DNA of 64,000 bases from Dactylococcopsis salina PCC 8305 (GTDB taxonomy: Bacteria > Cyanobacteriota > Cyanobacteriia > Cyanobacteriales > Rubidibacteraceae), in contig NC_019780.1 of the NCBI RefSeq assembly GCF_000317615.1, positions 2,811,840-2,875,839 on the forward strand, written 5' to 3'. Below, one piece after another: positions 59,764 to 64,000 of the stretch. A program made the translations under genes and the position numbers. Position 1 is the first letter of the stretch. The number at the start of each line of letters is the position of its first letter. Below the pieces are notes generated by a model. The model ran no database searches and had not been told where the DNA came from. It saw only the letters and a list, made by a program, of their open reading frames with translations.

Positions 59764-60024
59764 CAGGGCTGTTTCATTATGAATGAAATCAAGGGAGGTA
59801 GGGAGATGGGGGAGACAAGGGAGACAAGGGAGATGGGGGAGATTTCAGGACTCTTTTTTCTTATGAATTAGTCAAAAAGTAAGAAAAAGGCTTCGATCGA
59901 ACGTACCGTAAGAGGTTCAGGCGATCGAGCGAAGCTCGGTGAGCCTTCGGCTCAATCGATGCTTCGCATCGGTGCGCGGAGCGCAATCGCCTTCAATTTT
60001 GACCCCGAGAATGAAACAGCCCTG
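59764..60024. mobile_element. MITE-like element, 261 bp, 15-bp inverted ends and 10-bp target duplication
   Basis: CAGGGCTGTTTCATT (59764-59778) is the exact reverse complement of AATGAAACAGCCCTG (60010-60024). Both sides are flanked by CCCCAAACCC (59754-59763 and 60025-60034). The inside carries GGGAGACAA/GGGGGAGAT 9-mers (59805-59845) and a cluster of small hairpins (GAGCGAAGCTC, GAGCCTTCGGCTC, CGATGCTTCGCATCG, 59930-59990). It has no frame. Confidence 0.88.
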
Positions 60025-60037
60025 CCCCAAACCCCAA

Positions 60038-60292
60038 GTCAAAGCGTAGGTTGGGTGGAGGTGACGAAACCCAACAACAACCCAGTCAAAGCGTAGATTG
60101 GGTGGAGGTAACGAAACCCAAGTCAAAGCGTAGGTTGGGTGGAGGTAACGAAACCCAACAACAACCCAGTCAAAGCGTAGATTGGGTGGAGGTAACGAAA
60201 CCCAAGTCAAAGCGTAGGTTGGGTGAAGGTGACGAAACCCAAGTCAAAGCGTAGGTTGGGTGGAGGTAACGAAACCCAAGTCAAAGCGTAGG
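60038..60292. repeat. Seven-unit array of GTCAAAGCG plus GGTTGGGT hairpin
   Basis: Units start GTCAAAGCGTAGGTTGGGTG at 60038, 60084, 60122, 60169, 60206, 60243 and 60280, with spacing 37-38 or 46-47 depending on a 9-bp ACAACAACC insertion. The array replaces the 5' part of the flippase-like gene that follows. Confidence 0.9.
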
Positions 60293-60347
60293 TAGGATTT
60301 TAATGATAATTAATAAGTTTTCTTCAAAAAGTAGTTAAGGTTTTACG

Positions 60348-60779
60348 GTGGTTTATTTTTGGATTAACGTTTTTTTCCTAGCTAAAACTTTTCAGCAACA
60401 TTGGCGGGAAGTAGCGCCGATCGAGCTTAATCAATCACAATTAATTTCTGGGGCGATCGCGCCTTTTTTAACGTTAATTGGTTTTGTTGGTTTACGGGGG
60501 AGTGGGTTTCTGGTGACAATTGCTGTGTTTCAACCCTTGAGTGTTAGTGAGATTCCCTTGTTGCTTGGGGTGTTTAGTTTAGCTTGGTTTTTAGGCTTAG
60601 TTGTTCCTTCGCCAGGGGGAATTGGTGTTTTTGAAAGCACCGCGATCGCGCTTTTAAGTCCTAGTTTTCCCGTTGCAATTCTTCTCAGCAGTTTAGCCTT
60701 ATTTCGTCTGATTAGTATTAGCGCCGAAGCGATCGCCGCTGGGCTATCTTGGGGGATCAAATTGGTAATTAATCATTAA
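60348..60779 (+). pseudogene. Lysylphosphatidylglycerol-synthase-TM/UPF0104-type protein, N-terminally truncated
   Basis: The 143-residue frame is the C-terminal half of a flippase-like membrane protein: LTLIGFVGLRGSGFLVTIAV, SLAWFLGLVVPSPGGIGVFE and LASLALF-like SSLALFRLISISAEAIAAGL. The motif VVPSPGGIGVFE is the family hallmark. Normal members have about 300 residues and eight segments; here only four remain. A repeat array lies directly upstream, so the 5' half seems lost. Confidence 0.72.
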
Positions 60780-60931
60780 ACTTTAGCACTTTTCAAGCCC
60801 TTTAGTTCGGAAAACACTGATCGATCGCTATCATATTAATTTTTATGACAATTTTCCTTTACCGCAACACAACTCCCTTACCGTGGTAGGGTTGGAAAAA
60901 GTTCTGATTCCCTGTAATTGCTAAATTTATC

Positions 60932-62992
60932 ATGTTTATTTCCCCTGATTATCTCCTCCCAAATTGGCAAAACGCCTTAACCGAACTCGCCAGCAGTGGA
61001 CGTTTACTCACCGCCGCCCAAGAGGCTCTACAATTAGAAACGATTCCAGACTCCCTATTTGACCAACGAGGCAGCGATCGCGTGGTTAATGGTACGGTTG
61101 ACCTGGGTGCAGTAGAAGTTCAAGATGAAGATCCTGGCAATGAACTTCCAATCACGAATGAACCCAGTGCAGATGAGCAGTATTTACTGGAACTAATCAA
61201 TCGGATGCGAATCAATCCCAGTGAGGAGCTAGATTTATTGCTGAACGCAGGTAATCCTAATGTTGATAATGCCATCAGCTTTTTTGAAGTAGATATTGAG
61301 GAGTTACAAAGTCAGTGGAGTTCCCTAACCTCTGTTGCTCCCCTTGCTTGGTCAGAAGTTCTCAAAGAAGCTGCCATTGGTAATAATGACTATCAAGTTA
61401 GTATTGATGGTACAGGACACGCTCCTAACTTAGGACAACGTTTTACAGATGCGGGATATAATTTTTCTCGAGCGGGAGAGAATGCCTTTGCTCAAGCCGA
61501 TTCAGCATTTCAAGCTCACGCTGCCTTTGCAATAGACTGGGGATTTACACCCACTGGGATTCAAGATCCCCCTGGTCACCGCAATAGTATTATGAGTGAC
61601 AGCTTTCGAGAAGTTGGCTTGGAAGTGAGAGAAGAAGATAATCCAGAGACTGCTGTTGGAACAGTGATTGTCAGCCAAGAATTTGGGAATCGCTCCGATT
61701 TTGGTAGTCCTCGATTATTGGGAGTGGTTTACAACGACGGCGCGATCGCGGATGATGATTTTTACACACCAGGAGAAGGCATCAGTGATGTTGTCATTAC
61801 TGTAGCTGATCAGACTGACTCCAGCAACATCTTTACTACAACCACTCGGGAAGAAGGAGGCTATCAGATTGAGTTACCCAGTGGCAGTTATGAAGTGACA
61901 TTCAATGGTGACTTTAATGGGGATGGTGAAGAGGACACCTACAATGATGTTGTCATCATAGAAGCAGAGAACGTTAAGTTGGATGTTGATAATGATGTCC
62001 AAGGTGATGAAAATCAACCGCCAACCATTACTCCAGAATTCTTTGGCATCAATGCTGACAGTCCAGTGGGAACAGTTATCGGAGAAGTGACGGCAACTGA
62101 TCCCGATGAAGACGAGTTGACGTTTGAGATTACCGAAGGTAATGAAGACCTAGATGGTGATGGAGAAGTTGCTTTTACCATCGATGAAAATGGAGAAATT
62201 ACCGTCAACGATACCGACGATCTTGATTTTGAAAGCCAGAACAGTTTCATGTTTGGTGTCACAGTAACCGATGAAGAAGGACTGACTGTTACAGAAATGA
62301 TTACTGTGAATTTGGAAACAGAACCAGAAGACCCATCTGTTCTTAGTGCTGTCGATGATTTGGTCTTCGGAACTTCTAATAACGACACCCTCAATGCGGC
62401 TGATCAAAATAATCTTTACACAGGGAATAACCAAATCACCTTCACTGGCGCTGGGGAAGACCTTGTTGATGGTTCGATCGGGGGAGATGGTTCTAACCGT
62501 AATTATGGTGGCAGCAATGCTGATGAATTATTTGCAGGGAACAACGATCGTCTTTTTGGAGAAGGCGGTAACGACACCCTAGATGCTTCTCAAGGAACGG
62601 GTAATAACCGACTTTATGGAGGCGACGACAATGATGATCTCATTGCAGGAAATAATGATTTACTAACAGGTGGGAATGGAGACGATCGTCTTCTCGTGCG
62701 ACAAGGCGGAAACAATCTTCTGATTGGCAATAGCGGCGCTGATCAATTCTGGATTGCTACTGATGAAATTCCCAACTCTCCTAACACCATTACCGATTTT
62801 ACATCAGGAGAAGACGCGATCGGTTTTGGTGGTTTCCCAGACCTTTCTTTTAATGATCTCATTGTGAATCAAAATGGAGAAAACACAATCATTGGTTTAG
62901 AGGCTAACAATCCGATCGCTGAATTACAAGGGGTACAAGCCAATACCTTAACCGAAAATGACTTTGTTTTTGCAGCACAGTCTCCCCAGTAG
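60932..62992 (+). CDS. Secreted CAP-domain protein with RTX calcium repeats
   Basis: A 686-residue multidomain protein. Order: a 60-residue patchwork start (NWQNALTELASSGRLLTAAQ, then DQRGSDRVVNGTVDLGAVE, the tail of a choice-of-anchor Q domain); a CAP/SCP domain (about 80-255, with HAAFAIDWGF and PGHRNSIMSDSFREVGLEV); a Cna-B-like segment (about 262-355, GGYQIELPSGSYEVTFNGDF); a cadherin-like domain (about 365-470); and RTX-type repeats (about 495-600, GGNGDDRLLV, GEGGNDTLDASQG). No Sec signal is seen; RTX proteins leave by type I secretion with a C-terminal signal. The N-terminus looks assembled from pieces of other surface proteins. Confidence 0.82.
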   Translation: MFISPDYLLPNWQNALTELASSGRLLTAAQEALQLETIPDSLFDQRGSDRVVNGTVDLGAVEVQDEDPGNELPITNEPSADEQYLLELINRMRINPSEELDLLLNAGNPNVDNAISFFEVDIEELQSQWSSLTSVAPLAWSEVLKEAAIGNNDYQVSIDGTGHAPNLGQRFTDAGYNFSRAGENAFAQADSAFQAHAAFAIDWGFTPTGIQDPPGHRNSIMSDSFREVGLEVREEDNPETAVGTVIVSQEFGNRSDFGSPRLLGVVYNDGAIADDDFYTPGEGISDVVITVADQTDSSNIFTTTTREEGGYQIELPSGSYEVTFNGDFNGDGEEDTYNDVVIIEAENVKLDVDNDVQGDENQPPTITPEFFGINADSPVGTVIGEVTATDPDEDELTFEITEGNEDLDGDGEVAFTIDENGEITVNDTDDLDFESQNSFMFGVTVTDEEGLTVTEMITVNLETEPEDPSVLSAVDDLVFGTSNNDTLNAADQNNLYTGNNQITFTGAGEDLVDGSIGGDGSNRNYGGSNADELFAGNNDRLFGEGGNDTLDASQGTGNNRLYGGDDNDDLIAGNNDLLTGGNGDDRLLVRQGGNNLLIGNSGADQFWIATDEIPNSPNTITDFTSGEDAIGFGGFPDLSFNDLIVNQNGENTIIGLEANNPIAELQGVQANTLTENDFVFAAQSPQ

Positions 62993-63172
62993 GTTGGGTG
63001 GAGAGTAGCGAAACCCAACACCAATATTTGTTATTTGTTATTTGTTATTTGTTCACTGGTCACTGGTCACTGGTCACTGGTCACTGATCACTGGTCACTG
63101 GTCACTGGTCACTGATCACTGGTCACTGGTCACTGGTCACCGGTCACTGGTCACCGGTCACTGGTCACTGTA
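62993..63172. repeat. Hairpin plus two-part heptamer satellite
   Basis: An AGGTTGGGTGGAGAGTAGCG / AAACCCAAC hairpin (62990-63022) is followed by four TATTTGT heptamers (63026-63052) and about sixteen GGTCACT/GATCACT/GGTCACC heptamers up to 63168. The order matches the arrays at 1.35 and 5.5 kb. Confidence 0.92.
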
Positions 63173-63300
63173 AAAGATCGCATCTAAATCTAAATACCAA
63201 TTCTCAATCACCTGCTTAGAAATATGCTTCCCTCTCGTCTCAATCAGCATTTTTGCCATCTCCTTGCTGTAGCATTCAGAATCATCCCCGACCGTTTCCT
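63163..63300 (-). pseudogene. C-terminal fragment of an unidentified gene ending in the satellite
   Basis: The minus strand reads ETVGDDSECYSKEMAKMLIE and then TRGKHISKQVIENWYLDLDA, IFYSDQ with stop TGA. The final Y-S-D-Q-stop is coded by the heptamer satellite (TACAGTGACCAGTGA). The stretch is protein-like and lies downstream of the ImmA/IrrE-like fragment, so it may belong to a toxin-antitoxin-type pair. I could not identify it. Confidence 0.4.
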
Positions 63301-63307
63301 AGATGGT

Positions 63308-63562
63308 TCAGGCGACTGCATAAACCTCCTGTTCCATGCGAGTCAGCCGTAAGCGTTCAATCGTCATTCCCAACAATTCTGCTGCTTTCGACTCCGATAT
63401 CTTCTCTTGTTCTAGTGCTTGCCAAACTAAGCTAGAATATCGCTGATTAAGGGAAAAATCCTCGGCTTGCAGTTTTGGTTCCAGTTCAATGTCTAAAGCC
63501 CTTGTCCTTTGCGATATCGGATTAAATTTTGCGCGATCGCGTCTTTCATCAGAAGCAACCAT
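63308..63562 (-). pseudogene. ImmA/IrrE-type protein, probable C-terminal part only
   Basis: The 84-codon frame ends with LNQRYSSLVWQALEQEKISE and SKAAELLGMTIERLRL, the C-terminal helix-turn-helix-like tail of COG2856-type (HTH plus ImmA/IrrE peptidase) proteins. The HEXXH peptidase part is absent, and the first 30 residues (VASDERRDRAKFNPISQRTR) are unlike it. A gene of normal length would have about 380 residues, so this is a fragment or a very short derivative. Confidence 0.5.
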
Positions 63563-63719
63563 AACTTTAGCTCTTACATTTTAGCCCAATTTTCAATAAC
63601 CCGTAAAATATATTTTACATTCAAATCCTGCCATTATTGAGGAGAGTGTTGGTTAGGAGCGCGATCGCGCTAGACAGTAAGGCAATAAGAGTGGTTTGGC
63701 TAGTTGATCAAAAGGATAA

Positions 63720-63869
63720 CGTGAACAACGCGATCGAGAAGCTGAAGAACGTGGAGAAGAGGGTACACAACGAGAAATTGCAGCTAATCTCCTTAGTATG
63801 GGTATGGGAATTGAGCAAATTGCCCAAGCCACCGGTCTTTCTCCTGAAGAAGTGACGAAAAGACAGTGA
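63720..63869 (+). pseudogene. Rpn/PD-(D/E)XK transposase-type C-terminal fragment
   Basis: After an in-frame TAA (about 63719) the plus strand reads REQRDREAEERGEEGTQREI, then AANLLSMGMGIEQIAQATGL and SPEEVTKRQ, ending in TGA at 63867-63869. This is the typical C-terminus of Rpn-family recombination-promoting nucleases. The nuclease domain is missing. The stop lies in CAGTGACCAG, again heptamer-like sequence. Confidence 0.7.
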
Positions 63870-63887
63870 CCAGTTAGCAACTTGCCG

Positions 63888-63940
63888 AAGGGTGATCAGT
63901 TACCAACGAATAACAAATAACAAATAACAAATAACAAAAC
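63888..63940. repeat. AATAACA heptamer satellite (reverse orientation of TATTTGT type)
   Basis: Four to five AATAACA heptamers (63908-63937) are preceded by GATCAGTTACCAACG. This is the reverse complement of the TTATTTG satellite, with the GGTCACT-like part (CAGTGACCAG) on its left, so the compound unit is inverted here. Confidence 0.85.
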
Positions 63941-64000
63941 AATCGCGCCCCCTCTCTCCAACCCCGATCGCGCACTTTTTCAGGAAGCACTCAATCATTT

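Noticed and set aside
60051-60254. Frames over the GTCAAAGCG array
   Set aside because: Repeat-encoded only (VEVTKPKSKRR units), no other support.

Overview
The window is a piece of a cyanobacterial chromosome. The evidence is NdhS, a BCH1/PucC-family transporter, RNase E ending in the cyanobacterial PNPase-docking peptide, many cyanobacterial DUF families (DUF2499, DUF3318, DUF1830, DUF3067, DUF3288, HAS-barrel), and very frequent GCGATCGC/CGATCG (HIP1-like) words inside genes. Moderate-to-low GC and the gene set would fit a unicellular, halotolerant Halothece/Dactylococcopsis-type organism. That placement is inference and was not tested.

Layout. 0-5.5 kb: clpB end, a hypothetical gene, DUF2499, a CsoR/InrS-type metal sensor, a candidate structured RNA, a PucC-type transporter overlapping an inositol-phosphatase-family gene, and tRNA-Thr(CGT). 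5.5-14.4 kb: an accessory island with a HicB-like gene and its truncated duplicate, a type I restriction-modification locus (hsdS with two nearly identical target-recognition domains, intact hsdM, hsdR that has lost its N-terminal half), parA and a glutathione transferase. 14.4-18.4 kb: tandem repeats, an internally deleted IscB/HEARO element ending exactly at the cimA start codon, cimA, a phosphoribosyltransferase and a PEP-CTERM protein. 18.6-27.2 kb: small conserved genes, a graveyard of iron-uptake gene fragments, a deacetylase/phosphodiester-glycosidase fusion and a histidine phosphatase. 27.2-42 kb: rne, a B12-type radical SAM enzyme, cofH, a MntA/HepT toxin-antitoxin pair, DUF2330 and RnfD-like membrane genes, argJ, and gatB separated from argJ by a 37-bp tandem array. 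42-50 kb: DUF1830, a duplicated noncoding segment, a doubly frameshifted secreted-protein gene with a MITE just upstream, ndhS with a HAS-barrel gene, a second HEARO element with no iscB, DUF3067, and a 1.7-kb compound satellite running into the 3' end of accD. 50-60 kb: ordinary housekeeping genes (thioesterase, tRNA-Leu, M48 protease, IscA-type protein, mreB, ssb, metF-like, PLD lipoprotein, PhzF, cysteine desulfurase). 60-64 kb: a MITE-like element with 10-bp target duplication, a truncated flippase gene, a CAP/RTX protein and fragments of defence or mobile genes.

How it fits together. The core genes are intact and mostly in short runs. The space between them holds an unusual density of repeats: 7-bp satellites of several sequences, a 9-bp hairpin satellite, 37-, 54- and about 100-128-bp arrays, and many GGTTGGGT...ACCCAAC hairpins. 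These repeats often touch coding ends: they replace the hsdR N-terminus and supply the accD stop codon. The most distinctive system is the pair of HEARO/omega-RNA elements. Both keep the RNA scaffold with covarying stems and the right-end hairpin, but one keeps only the last ~48 codons of iscB and the other none. If mobile or expressed, they would need an IscB/TnpA acting in trans from elsewhere in the genome.
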